Assembly (NCBI RefSeq): GCF_000720115.1
Contig: NZ_JOIR01000013.1
Span: forward strand, 62,001 to 126,000
From: Streptomyces sp. NRRL F-2580
Lineage (GTDB): Bacteria > Actinomycetota > Actinomycetes > Streptomycetales > Streptomycetaceae
Direction: 5' to 3'
DNA: 64,000 nucleotides
Below are positions 10,417 through 18,004 of the stretch, piece by piece (position 1 is the stretch's first letter; each line of letters opens with the position of its first letter). The notes below the pieces were generated by a model. The model did not search any database, was not told the DNA's origin, and was given only the letters and a program-made list of their open reading frames with translations. The translations under genes and the position numbers were made by a program.

Positions 10417-10600
10417 TCACCCCGGCCGGGCGGAGGGGGTGGACTTGCCGCGCGTCCAGGAGCGCAGGGAGCGGGTGCTGATGCCCTGTTCGGCCAGCGC
10501 CTCGCGGCCGGCTGGGCTGTCGAGGTAGCGCAGGCGGGCGGCCAGGCCACGGCGGGACGTGACCGGCGAGGCGATGCCCGAGGCGTGCGTGGGGTGCTGC
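10417..10600 (-). pseudogene. short DNA-binding-protein-like remnant, family not identified
   Basis: On the minus strand a frame with no proper start reads RGLAARLRYLDSPAGREALA, then EQGISTRSLRSWTRGKSTPS, then a stop at 10417. The pattern (helix, turn, SLRSWTRGK) looks like the HTH end of a small plasmid- or element-borne protein, but I cannot name the family. The expected C-terminal continuation is missing. A charged 30-codon frame just upstream (about 10610-10700, ending HDDLREDF) also lacks a start. Both look like debris. Confidence 0.35.
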
Positions 10601-10721
10601 TTGTGTCAGAAGTCCTCGCGCAGGTCGTCGTGCTCGTCGCGGCGCCGCTCCCCCTCCTCCGGGCGCTGGCCTCCGCGGGACCGCCCCGCCCAGGAGCATC
10701 ACGTGCCCGGTGTCCGGCTGG

Positions 10722-10943
10722 TCAGATGTCGCCGGTCCACACGTCGGGGCCGCCGCCCTCCCACCGGATCGGCCCCTCCTCGGACAGGTCCACATCCTCC
10801 AGGCCGACCCGGCGCAGGAACTCCGACACCCCGGGCGTGAAGGCCCGGCCGAGGTCCGTGCCCACACCGAGGGCGTGCACGGTGACCTTGTGCCCACACT
10901 GCGACGACACGGGATGAATCACGATCTCCGTCTGACGCGCCAT
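10722..10943 (-). CDS. small hypothetical protein
   Basis: A 73-residue frame from ATG 10943 (MARQTEIVIHPVSS...) to TGA. It is acidic in its C-terminal half (GLEDVDLSEEGPIRWEGG), with one Cys, no signal peptide and no membrane segment. An upstream extension to 11003 is possible but adds Arg-rich sequence unlike coding DNA. I do not recognise the family. It is flanked by relics and has no operon partner. A 7-bp inverted repeat at 11061-11079 lies about 120 bases upstream of its start and could be a regulatory site. Confidence 0.5.
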   Translation of the reverse strand: MARQTEIVIHPVSSQCGHKVTVHALGVGTDLGRAFTPGVSEFLRRVGLEDVDLSEEGPIRWEGGGPDVWTGDI

Positions 10944-11375
10944 ACGCACCAGCGTGCGATGTCCCCGCTGGCACGGCATCCGGAGCGGAGCTCGCTTCCG
11001 CACGCTGACCAGTAATGAAGGGGCCCCGCACGTCGCCCGAGAGCACCATGATGTGACGCCTTCTCAGAAATGCTGAGAAAAAGGGAGTTTGGGGAGCATG
11101 CGCCGGGTCAAACGCGTTGGTGTCGGAGGCCTTGCCTTGGGGGTGGGCTTCCGGAGCGGGCCCCGCCCCCGTGACGCCCCTTCCCCCCGGCGTCATGGGG
11201 CAGGCCCGCACGTACGACGGGCTGCCGCCCGGATCCGTACGGCACCCGGACACCTCGTACTCCCCCGGCCTCCTCCCCGGCCGGGACCCCAGGGGCCGTC
11301 CGGCGAACCCCCGGCGCCGGCGCTCAGACCGCCGCCCCCGGGCAACGGATCCGACGGCAGCAGCCCGAGGCACGA
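10944..11375. other. intergenic region with a small inverted repeat, no gene recognised
   Basis: Long frames exist on both strands but are Arg/Pro-rich shadows. The only distinct structure is TTCTCAG-AAATG-CTGAGAA at 11061-11079, a perfect 7-bp inverted repeat beside an A-run, possibly an operator or weak terminator. Confidence 0.5.
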
Positions 11376-11638
11376 TCAGTCGCCGAGCCAGACGACGTCC
11401 AGGACGGACAGGTGCCGAAGCGGACGGTTGGCGACGTAGATGACGGACAGGCGGCCGGCGGACGCGATCCGGGGTCTTGGCCTTCGGGGTCGTCGGGGTC
11501 CCACTGGCGGAAGCCCCACGGGTCGGCCGCGGCAGCGTCGAGCAGGTCCCAGACCGTCTCTTCCGCGTGCTCGGGGAGTTCGGCGACGACCTTCGCGGCC
11601 GGTGTCGAGAGGCGGACCGCACACGGGGTCAGGCTCAC
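11376..11638 (-). pseudogene. RelE/ParE-like toxin gene with one-base frameshift
   Basis: GTG 11638 opens a frame reading AAKVVAELPEHAEETVWDLL then DAAAADPWGFRQWDPDD, which is typical of small RelE/ParE-superfamily toxins. At the G4 run 11471-11474 the frame breaks; adding one base gives RIASAGRLSVIYVANRPL and ends LSVLDVVWLGD at 11376. The repaired protein is about 87 residues, the right size for an mRNA interferase or gyrase toxin. The GTG overlaps the TGA of the upstream partner by four bases (GTGA), the coupled arrangement of toxin-antitoxin operons. As read, no functional toxin would be made. Confidence 0.65.
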
Positions 11639-11905
11639 AGGCGCCGCGGGCCGCGAAGCAGCTCGGCCATGCCCACGAACCCCGTCTCGTCGGGGCGATA
11701 CCACCGGGCCGACCCATCCGTCAGTACGAGACGTCGATGTAGTCGATGTCGGTGAGTTCGACTTCGAGGTGGTCGGCGGGGGTTCGCCGTCCTTGAAGTA
11801 GATGTCCTGGAGGCCTTCGGCGACGATCGCGCGCAGTCCCGCGTCTGAGGCACCTTGTTGCTGGGCGTGGAAGAGGCGTTGCGCGTACGCGGGCGGGAGG
11901 TGCAC
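11635..11905 (-). pseudogene. partner (antitoxin-position) gene of the RelE-like toxin, two frameshifts
   Basis: GTG 11905 begins HLPPAYAQRLFHAQQQGASD. One base must be added at the G5 run 11778-11782 to continue with ADHLEVELTDIDYIDVS, and one near 11725 to reach LTDGSARWYRPDETGFVGMAELLRGPRRL. The repaired product is about 90 residues and ends in a TGA that overlaps the toxin start. I do not recognise it as a known antitoxin DNA-binding fold, so its role is inferred only from position and coupling. Confidence 0.5.
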
Positions 11906-12420
11906 GGTTCCGCTCGTGCCGGGCGAGCACGGCCTCAGCCCGCGTCCTAGCGAACGCCGACGCGGCCTGGCCGATCGGGGGCTTCAGAAGGGCGAGGTCA
12001 AAGCGCGCTCCGGGGGTCAGGTCACGGTGCCCGCGTTCCGGTGGCAAGGGGCTCGCGGGGTCGGAGAGCCTGCTCCACTCCGCCGCCCGACGCATGCCGG
12101 TGTCGGGCATGGTCATCTCCAGGATCCAGAATGCCCGGTCGCGTCTGATCGGTGACGGCTGGGAGAGGGCGAGAGCATCGGCCAGGCCCGGCACGCCAGG
12201 CTCGCGCCCCATAGGACGACCGGGCAAAGCGGCGTTGTCGGCGAGAGTGCGCCGCTGCAGCGCGTTGTTCGCCATAGGCGCCCGCCGGCTGCCGTCACGC
12301 CGGACTCCGCTGCTTCACGCCCCTGCTCAAGGCCCTCCCCATCGGTGAGGCGGGCGGACAGCGGCGACTTCCGGATCCGACGAGAACGGAGAGGGGGAAG
12401 CGTGTCGCCCTGCGGTTGTC
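11906..12420. other. degenerate region with possible tyrosine-recombinase fragment
   Basis: No intact gene. On the minus strand near 12090-12160 the frame reads RRDRAFWILEMTMPDTGMRR, which recalls the RDRAFWxLLYxTGxR block around the first catalytic Arg of tyrosine recombinases. The rest of that domain cannot be followed. I treat it as a weak hint of an old integrase. The remaining sequence shows nothing I recognise. Confidence 0.3.
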
Positions 12421-12639
12421 GTGAAGTGGTTCGACCCTGACCGGGGCATTGATCTCATCAGCCAGGAGGGCGCCGGACCGGACGTCCGGGCGGAAGCCTC
12501 GGCCATCCATGGAATGGATGGCCGTCTGCGCCCGGGCGAGGTAGTCCTCTTCAATGTCACCCTGGACACTACGGGCCGACAACATCCACCGTCCGGTCCG
12601 CAGCGAGACCCAGCCCCCCCAACCCATCGCACACGGTGA
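12421..12639 (+). CDS. strongly diverged cold-shock-domain protein
   Basis: The frame opens VKWFDPDRGIDLIS and continues EGAGPDVRAEASAI, then LRPGEVVLFNVTLD. This superimposes on CspA (VKWFN..KGFGFIT...DVFVHFSAI...L.EGQ.VEF.V). Both RNA-binding motifs are altered: RNP1 KGFGFI is RGIDLI, and RNP2 VFVHF is VRAEA, so the surface aromatics are gone. A canonical cold-shock protein is encoded at 58643-58855 for comparison. There is no clear ribosome binding site for the GTG at 12421, and the C-terminal 20 residues are Pro-rich. It may be a non-canonical CSD protein or an early pseudogene with an open frame. Confidence 0.55.
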   Translation: MKWFDPDRGIDLISQEGAGPDVRAEASAIHGMDGRLRPGEVVLFNVTLDTTGRQHPPSGPQRDPAPPTHRTR

Positions 12640-12786
12640 CCCTGCGCAGGGGAGTCTTCCGTCCCTGGCCGGGCGGGTACGGAGGGGATGTCAGACTTTT
12701 GTGCTGCGTGAGTCGACTCCCGCAGCTTCGGGCAGCATCTCGGGGCCCCTCACAGTCCGTGGCGCGGCGGACCGCGCGGCGCGGTA

Positions 12787-12824
12787 CGCGAGGGCCGGGG
12801 GCTCGTGGTCTCCCGGCCCTCGCG
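12787..12824. terminator. terminator of the pectate lyase gene
   Basis: A 13-bp perfect stem, CGCGAGGGCCGGG / CCCGGCCCTCGCG, with a 12-base loop, starting 10 bases downstream of the lyase stop (12834, minus strand). Confidence 0.85.
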
Positions 12825-12833
12825 TGTCGGGTG

Positions 12834-14177
12834 CTACTTGAGCACGCCCGCCCCCGTCGTCGTCGCCAGCGACGCCGGAAGGTTGCTCGCCGAGGCCTCC
12901 AGGCCCGTCGTGAGGGTCGGGGTCCAGTTGACCGTGGTCTTCAGGTCCTTGGACGAGGCGGCGTTGTAGGCGGCGACGAGGTCGGTCACCGTGCCGTTGA
13001 CGAGGTTGCCGGAGCCCTTGACCGAGCCGGTGCCGTCACCGCTGAGGAGCTTGGCGGCCTTCGCGCCGGACGGCAGCTTCCAGTAGTTGTTCTCCGCGAC
13101 GACCTGAGCCTTGGCGCGGGAGTTGATGCTGTACTGCGGTGTGTAGCCGTTGAGGGGTGTGACGTCGTAGTAGTTGTTGTAGATGTGGATCTGGCCGATG
13201 CGGGCCAGCGGGGCGCGCTGCATGATGCCCTTCCACACGTTGTGGTGGATGGAGACGCGCAGCTTGCCGACGCTGTCGGTGTCGCTGCTGCCGATCAGCA
13301 TCGTCTTGTCGTGGTTGGTGAACTGGTTGCGCGAGACGGTCACCAGGTCGGATCCCTTGGTGATGTCGAGGGCGCCGTCGTGGATCTGGTACTCGCGGCC
13401 GAAGTACTTCGGGTTGGCGCTGTCGAAGTGCGGCGCGTCGGTGAACGTGTTGTGGTCCGCCCACACGTGGGTCGCGCCGCGCAGGGACACCGAGTCGTAG
13501 TTGGAGTTCCAGTTGCCGTCGTCGCCGTCGGTCGGGTCCCACTGCGGGAAGCAGTCCTCAGTGGCGGCGAAGGTCAGGTTGCGGACGATGACGTTGTCCA
13601 CGCTCTGAATCTGCAGCATGGCCCCGGTGAGGCCCGCGTTCGTGCCAGAGACGCCCATAATTGTCGTGTTGGCGGGGACCTTGAAGACAATGTTCGTGCC
13701 CTGCTTGGCCTGAGCGGCGGCGCGTGCCGTCTCCTGCGTGCCGGAGGGCAGCTTGGAGCGGCCGTAGGTGGCCGGGTCGTAGGCCTTGAGGTAGGCCGAC
13801 AGTGAGTAGCCGGTACCGAGGGCGTAGTCGGCGCAGGTCAGCTTCTTTCCGCTGTCATCGGTGTTGGCGTCGATCATGCCGTTGATCTTGATGACGCGGG
13901 GCGTGGTGTCGGAGACCGAGCCCAGGGCCTTCACGAGCTGGGCACGGGTGGAGACGGTGAAGGTGTGGGCGGCGTCGGCCTTCGTGCCACCGGTGGTCCC
14001 CGTGCCGGAGGACGCCCAGCCGTCCTTCGCGGTGAGCGTCTGGTGGTACAGGTCGACGGTCCCGGCGTTGGCGTTCATCACGACAACACCAGAGCCGACG
14101 CATGCGGCCACGACAGCCACGCAAATGACGGCGGCACGACGGGAGCGGAGGGACCGGCGGTGAGAGCGAGCAGCCAC
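12834..14177 (-). CDS. secreted pectate lyase, PL1 family
   Basis: A 447-residue exported enzyme cleaving polygalacturonate by beta-elimination. Residues 1-38 are a Sec signal with an Arg-rich n-region (RSHRRSLRSRRAAV) and an AxA-type site near NANAG. The right-handed beta-helix shows the family signatures: IMGVSG, VIVRNLTF, calcium/substrate region ADHNTFTD, DITKGSDLVTVSRNQF, HHNVWKGIMQRAPLAR (catalytic Arg region) and IYNNYY. Start GTG 14177 is supported by AAAGGAAG just upstream. It is monocistronic with its own hairpin terminator. Pectin use fits a soil saprophyte; induction is probably by plant polymer, though no operator is evident. Confidence 0.93.
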   Translation of the reverse strand: MAARSHRRSLRSRRAAVICVAVVAACVGSGVVVMNANAGTVDLYHQTLTAKDGWASSGTGTTGGTKADAAHTFTVSTRAQLVKALGSVSDTTPRVIKINGMIDANTDDSGKKLTCADYALGTGYSLSAYLKAYDPATYGRSKLPSGTQETARAAAQAKQGTNIVFKVPANTTIMGVSGTNAGLTGAMLQIQSVDNVIVRNLTFAATEDCFPQWDPTDGDDGNWNSNYDSVSLRGATHVWADHNTFTDAPHFDSANPKYFGREYQIHDGALDITKGSDLVTVSRNQFTNHDKTMLIGSSDTDSVGKLRVSIHHNVWKGIMQRAPLARIGQIHIYNNYYDVTPLNGYTPQYSINSRAKAQVVAENNYWKLPSGAKAAKLLSGDGTGSVKGSGNLVNGTVTDLVAAYNAASSKDLKTTVNWTPTLTTGLEASASNLPASLATTTGAGVLK

Positions 14178-14664
14178 GAGGCTTCCTTTACGGGGGAGGA
14201 ACGGGGTTACGCCCTGTCAGTGGCCGCCGACCCGTGAAAGGTTGCCGCGTGCGGGGGATCTTTTTTTGCAGGCCAGGTCAGCAACCGAACCTCATTCGGG
14301 ACGAAGAGGTCGTGGGTACACATCCCGCCACCCCGAGACCCGATGAAGCAGGTGGAGGTCAGCTACCGAAGGGGGCTACCTCTGTCCCTGTATGCACGTC
14401 CAAGACGCCGTCCGCGTCCCGGTCCGATCGCGCATCGATTCGGCCGATCGTCTTGACGGCTGCGGGCGCCCCCTGCCCGTCCGTGCTGGGACCTCTGCCC
14501 GCCGATCGAGACCGGGAGTGCCGTCAGGTAGCAGGCGTTGCTGACCAAGCGCTTGCTCACTGCTACTCTTGCGGCTCTCGTCCGGACATTCACATGTCGC
14601 AGACATGACACGCACAGGCACCCCGTTCCGGGGGCCCCGAGGTCGCTGCGAGGAGACATCGCCC
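14178..14664. other. intergenic region containing a tRNA-3'-end-like remnant
   Basis: Leader of the lyase gene on the left and promoter of the sigma factor gene on the right. The 14306-14336 stretch resembles the 3' end of a tRNA gene (listed separately). A T7 run (14264-14270) sits inside the lyase leader. No protein gene recognised. Confidence 0.5.
14306..14336 (+). other. tRNA 3'-half-like sequence, possible old attachment site
   Basis: GTGGG-TACACAT-CCCGC forms a T-arm (5-bp stem with a G-U pair, 7-base loop), followed by a CACCCCGA acceptor-like strand. The loop departs from the TTCNANN consensus (T55->A, A58->C). No D-arm, anticodon arm or 5' acceptor strand is present upstream, so it is not a tRNA gene. 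Integrative elements of Streptomyces carry such tRNA 3' ends in their attachment sites, and this could be one such scar. Confidence 0.4.
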
Positions 14665-15231
14665 GTGGCCACAGTCGTCGATGACGCCGCCTCAGTGGAG
14701 TTCCACGCCTTCTTCGAGCGGCACCACGCCGAATTGGCCCGCCTCGCGCACCTGTTGACCGGCGAGGCAGATGCCGCCGACGACCTGGCCGCGGATGCGC
14801 TGCTCGCGCTGTGGCACCGCTGGGACCGGATGCGGGCGAGCGAGCAGCCGGTGGCGTACGCGCGGGGCGTGGTCGCCAATCTGGCCCGGATGCGGATACG
14901 CAGCGCGGTGCGCGAGCGGCGGCGTGTGGCGCTGTTCTGGGCGCAGCGGGAGGAGAAGACAGAGAATCCGGACGTGGCCGGGATGGTCGATGTACAAGGG
15001 GCGCTGCGCAGGCTGCCATTCCGGAAGCGAGCGTGTGTCGTGCTGCGCCATGCGTTCGACCTGTCCGAGAAGGACACGGCGATGGCCCTCGGCGTGTCGG
15101 TCGGTACGGTGAAGAGCCAGACGTCGAAGGGGATGGCCGAGCTGCAGCGGCTGCTCGGTACACAGGACGCTCCGCGTAAGGTGCACGCGGCGATGGCGCG
15201 TACCGGGAATGCCGGAGGATGGGACCGATGA
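14665..15231 (+). CDS. ECF-type sigma factor (SigE-like subgroup)
   Basis: A 188-residue RNA polymerase sigma factor. Region 2 lies at the N-terminus (SVEFHAFFERHHAELARLAH...AADDLAADALLALWHRWDR). Region 4 is at the C-terminus with HTH DLSEKDTAMALGVSVGTVKS preceding QTSKGMAELQRLL. GTG 14665 is preferred over the upstream ATG because AGGAG (14651-14655) is correctly spaced and homology starts at SVEFHAFF. It overlaps the next gene by four bases (ATGA) and is probably co-transcribed and coupled with it. The partner is a single-pass membrane protein, as expected for a sigma/membrane-regulator pair. The regulon is unknown. Confidence 0.9.
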   Translation: MATVVDDAASVEFHAFFERHHAELARLAHLLTGEADAADDLAADALLALWHRWDRMRASEQPVAYARGVVANLARMRIRSAVRERRRVALFWAQREEKTENPDVAGMVDVQGALRRLPFRKRACVVLRHAFDLSEKDTAMALGVSVGTVKSQTSKGMAELQRLLGTQDAPRKVHAAMARTGNAGGWDR

Positions 15232-16100
15232 CCATGCGGCGGGACGTGGACGGCGAGCTGCGCGCCCGGCTGCACGAGGCGGCCGGGGCGCACCGGCCCG
15301 ACCGCGCGCGGATCCTGGCACAGCTCGAACGCGGCATGGCGCAGGTGGACCTGCCCCGCTCCCGTGCGGCCCGCCCTCCCCGGTTGGGCTGGGTGCGCGC
15401 GGCGGGCGTCGCCGCGGCGGTCGCGGGGATCCTCGCCGCCGGCGGCTACGGCGTGGCCTCCGTGGTGAACGACGAGCCGCCGCAGCAGACGGTCGCGGTC
15501 CCGCCGACGCAAGCCCCCACCTCCACCTCCACGCCCACCCCGTCGACGGACGCGACGCGGCGGGTGCCCTCGCTGGTGGACCCCACCCCGAGCACCTCCC
15601 GCGAGTCCCGCGAGTCCCGCGAGTCCCGCGAGTCCCGCGAGTCCCGCGAGCCGAGCGTCTCCCCGCGGCGTACGCCCGAGGCCGGCGCGCCCGCCGCCGG
15701 TGAGCAGGACGGGCCGCTGTGGTCGGACGGCTCCGTGGACCCGCACGGCAACGACTTCTGGGCACAGAGCAACGTCACCCTCAAGACCCGCGAGGAACTG
15801 ACCGCGCTGTCCGTCGAGTTGCGGATCGCCCAGACCGGCAGGGTCACCTCCACCGGTGCGTGGCGGTCACTGCCCGAGGCCGACTTCACACTGACGATCG
15901 CCGAGAAGGACGGCTACCTCGTGCACACCTGGGTGCTCAAGCAGGGGCGTACGGTCCCGGCCGGCGAGTGGATCTTCGCCGGGCAGTACAACCACGCCCG
16001 CGGCGGCCGGGACGCCCGGGACGACCGCTACGCGGCCACCGCCCGGACGCGGCGCGAACAGCTCGCCGTGTCGGGCGACTTCGCCCGGCACGACGACTGA
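15228..16100 (+). CDS. single-pass membrane protein, probable partner of the adjacent ECF sigma factor
   Basis: A 290-residue protein with a cytoplasmic N-terminus (about 1-55), one membrane helix (about 56-75, Ala/Gly-rich), a long Thr/Pro/Ser and RES-repeat linker, and an extracytoplasmic domain (about 165-290) with DFWAQSNVTLKTREEL and GEWIFAGQYNHA. ATG 15228 is chosen for the ATGA overlap with the sigma gene and GGAGGA at 15214-15219. Sigma/membrane-protein pairs of this layout exist across Streptomyces. There is no zinc-binding HxxxCxxC anti-sigma motif, so inhibition of the sigma factor is inferred from position only. Confidence 0.8.
   Translation: MTMRRDVDGELRARLHEAAGAHRPDRARILAQLERGMAQVDLPRSRAARPPRLGWVRAAGVAAAVAGILAAGGYGVASVVNDEPPQQTVAVPPTQAPTSTSTPTPSTDATRRVPSLVDPTPSTSRESRESRESRESRESREPSVSPRRTPEAGAPAAGEQDGPLWSDGSVDPHGNDFWAQSNVTLKTREELTALSVELRIAQTGRVTSTGAWRSLPEADFTLTIAEKDGYLVHTWVLKQGRTVPAGEWIFAGQYNHARGGRDARDDRYAATARTRREQLAVSGDFARHDD
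15600..15650 (+). repeat. 9-bp tandem repeat encoding RES units
   Basis: CGCGAGTCC repeated five times plus a partial sixth unit, all in frame inside the membrane protein gene, giving an Arg-Glu-Ser repeat in the linker that would cross the peptidoglycan. Perfect unit identity suggests copy number may vary between strains. Confidence 0.93.
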
Positions 16101-16155
16101 CCGGCACAACGCCTCCGCGGACGGCGGCAGCCACTCCGCCGGATCCTGGTCGGCC

Positions 16156-16473
16156 TTGCTCCGGGATCTGAATCAGCTCGGGGGCAGCGTCAGCTGGTTC
16201 AACAAAATCAACGGGGAGGTGAAGGTGCTACCCGTCATGCTGCACCCCAGCCGTACCTGCGATGCCCAGGGCACGCCGCCCCTGGGCATGCGGGTGGTCA
16301 CCCCTGCCAAGTTCGAGCTGCTGCGAGAAGCCGTCACCAAATTCGCCCACGCTCTCGCCGCCAACCCAGGTAGTTGGGCGGACGAACAGGCCGTCTCCGT
16401 CCAGCTGACCCAGCACAAGCTCACGGGGAACCTCTTCAACACCTACTCCGAGGCCGCGCGCACCACCGCCTGA
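16156..16473 (+). pseudogene. C-terminal piece of an unrecognised protein
   Basis: The frame reads like real protein (LLRDLNQLGGSVSWFNKI...PPLGMRVVTPAKFELLREAVTKFAHAL...LTQHKLTGNLFNTYSE) and stays open upstream into the end of the preceding gene. However, there is no ATG/GTG with a ribosome binding site; the only candidate is TTG 16156. It therefore looks like the end of a gene whose 5' part was lost. I do not recognise the family. Downstream, 16528-16610 has another coding-like scrap (RYGSLTSRDELIDKI), also without start or stop context. Confidence 0.4.
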
Positions 16474-16572
16474 GGGCCGACCTTCCTCGCCTGCTGACGG
16501 GGAACTGATCGACCTCGGCAAGGGGGGCGGATTGCGACATTCGGTACGGCAGCCTCACCAGCCGCGACGAGC

Positions 16573-17130
16573 TCATCGACAAGATTTACCTCGGCCGCGC
16601 AGGGGAAAGGCCGCCTGTTCATGCCAGGACTCGCCGTCGCAAACCAAGAGCTGAACCGCCGAAACGTGGGCGGTGACCGGCAAACGGCCGGTGAGGGCGG
16701 CCTCGGCCTCGTCGAATACGCTCGGCTCCTGACCATGGGCCACCGTCAGGTGCGGGATGACCTCGGCGAACCGGCCCCCATAGGGCGGGACCTCCGGCCA
16801 TCGTTCGCAGACGGCTTGAGTAAGAGCCCGCAGCGGACCTTCCGGTGTCGGCATCAGGAAGAGCACGTCGGGGAACCGCCCGAAGCCCTCGAACCGAACG
16901 TCGAAGGCGCAGTGGGCACCCACGAGTGATTCGAGCGCGCCGAGCACGTCGGCATCGATGCGGCCGTGGTCCAGAAATGGATAGAGAAGCGTCACGTGCG
17001 CCGGAAGCCTGGCTCCGGCCGAGGAGTCGAACCGCTGGCGCCATCCGCCCACGAGCGGCTCGGCTTCGGGCACCTTGACCAACAGCACCGTTTCACCTGC
17101 CTGATACAGGCCCGACTGGTCTTCCGGCAT
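16573..17130 (-). CDS. 2H phosphoesterase / 2'-5' RNA ligase family protein
   Basis: A 185-residue cytoplasmic protein with the two HxT motifs that define the 2H superfamily: HVTLLYPF in the N-terminal half and HLTVAHG in the C-terminal half, about 90 residues apart. Members hydrolyse or ligate 2',3'-cyclic or 2'-5' phosphodiester bonds in RNA and nucleotides. The precise substrate is not predictable. ATG 17130 is chosen because GGGAGGG lies just upstream. Neighbours are unrelated, so no pathway context is available. Confidence 0.82.
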   Translation of the reverse strand: MPEDQSGLYQAGETVLLVKVPEAEPLVGGWRQRFDSSAGARLPAHVTLLYPFLDHGRIDADVLGALESLVGAHCAFDVRFEGFGRFPDVLFLMPTPEGPLRALTQAVCERWPEVPPYGGRFAEVIPHLTVAHGQEPSVFDEAEAALTGRLPVTAHVSAVQLLVCDGESWHEQAAFPLRGRGKSCR

Positions 17131-17379
17131 GCATGTCCCTCCCTGATCCCGGCCGATCTCATAGGACCACACGCCGAAGAGCGTCGCAGCATGTTGGGAC
17201 GAGTCGGCGGACCGGTGTTCTGGATCCCGGTGAATTGGCCCGCAAGGCTTTTGACGCGGCTGATGGGCGCGGCTTCCCCCCGCGCACCGCATTGCGGCGG
17301 CCCGTACCGCCTGTGTTGGTCCGGTCTCGCGTTCCCCGGGTTGCGGCTGGAGGCCCGTTTGGCCGAGGTGCTTGGGGGC

Positions 17380-17811
17380 TCACTGCTCCCCGAGTGTCAT
17401 CCACTTCTCCGGTTTCTCCAGTGATGCGAAGCCCACCTTGGCGTAGACCGCGTGCGCGTCCGCCGTGGCCAGCAGGATTCGACGCAGGCCGTAAGGATAA
17501 AGATGGTCCCGGACCGCAGTGGCCAGAGCGGTTCCCAGGCCCTTTCCACGTGCGCCGCGTGCGATGTAGACGTCGCACAACCAAGCGAAGGTGGCCGCAT
17601 CAGTGACAACACGGGCATAGCCAACCTGGGCACCTGAGGCGCTGTCGTAGACGCCGAAGTTGAGGGAACAGGAGATCGCCAGGTCCTGCTTTTCCCTGGA
17701 TCGACCAACGGCCCAGTAGGAGTCCTGTGACAGCCACTGGTGGATCAGCGCAGGATCGAGGCGCGCCGGGTCCGTGGATATTTCATATTCGGCAGGAAGT
17801 GCGGTGTTCAC
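17380..17811 (-). CDS. GNAT-family N-acetyltransferase
   Basis: A 143-residue protein whose acetyl-CoA site is visible as ARGARGKGLGTAL (Q/RxxGxG/A). Substrate-side strands SLNFGVYDSASGAQVGYARVV and TFAWLCDVYI precede it, and it ends LRRILLATADAHAVYAKVGF. The N-terminus EYEISTDPARLDPALIHQWL and YWAVGRSRE match a common Streptomyces GNAT subgroup. GTG 17811 is preferred to the upstream ATG at 17874 because homology starts about there. The acceptor substrate is unknown. It is transcribed alone. Confidence 0.85.
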   Translation of the reverse strand: MNTALPAEYEISTDPARLDPALIHQWLSQDSYWAVGRSREKQDLAISCSLNFGVYDSASGAQVGYARVVTDAATFAWLCDVYIARGARGKGLGTALATAVRDHLYPYGLRRILLATADAHAVYAKVGFASLEKPEKWMTLGEQ

Positions 17812-18004
17812 GAGCGAATGAATCCAATCTACGAAGCCGACCCCCGCGCGGTCCCGTCCTGAGGGAGATCGCATCGGCTTCGGCGGCTAGGTATTTGAGC
17901 ATCGGTCTTCTTATCCGGGACGAGATGCGACTCCCGTGCATCGTGCCAGTGTTCTCACGTACGGGCACGCGATTTCCCGGCCTGAGGGTCCGAACCTGCG
18001 GCGC

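Noticed and set aside
15600..15650. RES tandem repeat considered as a CRISPR-like array
   Set aside because: 9-bp units without spacers, in frame inside a coding sequence.
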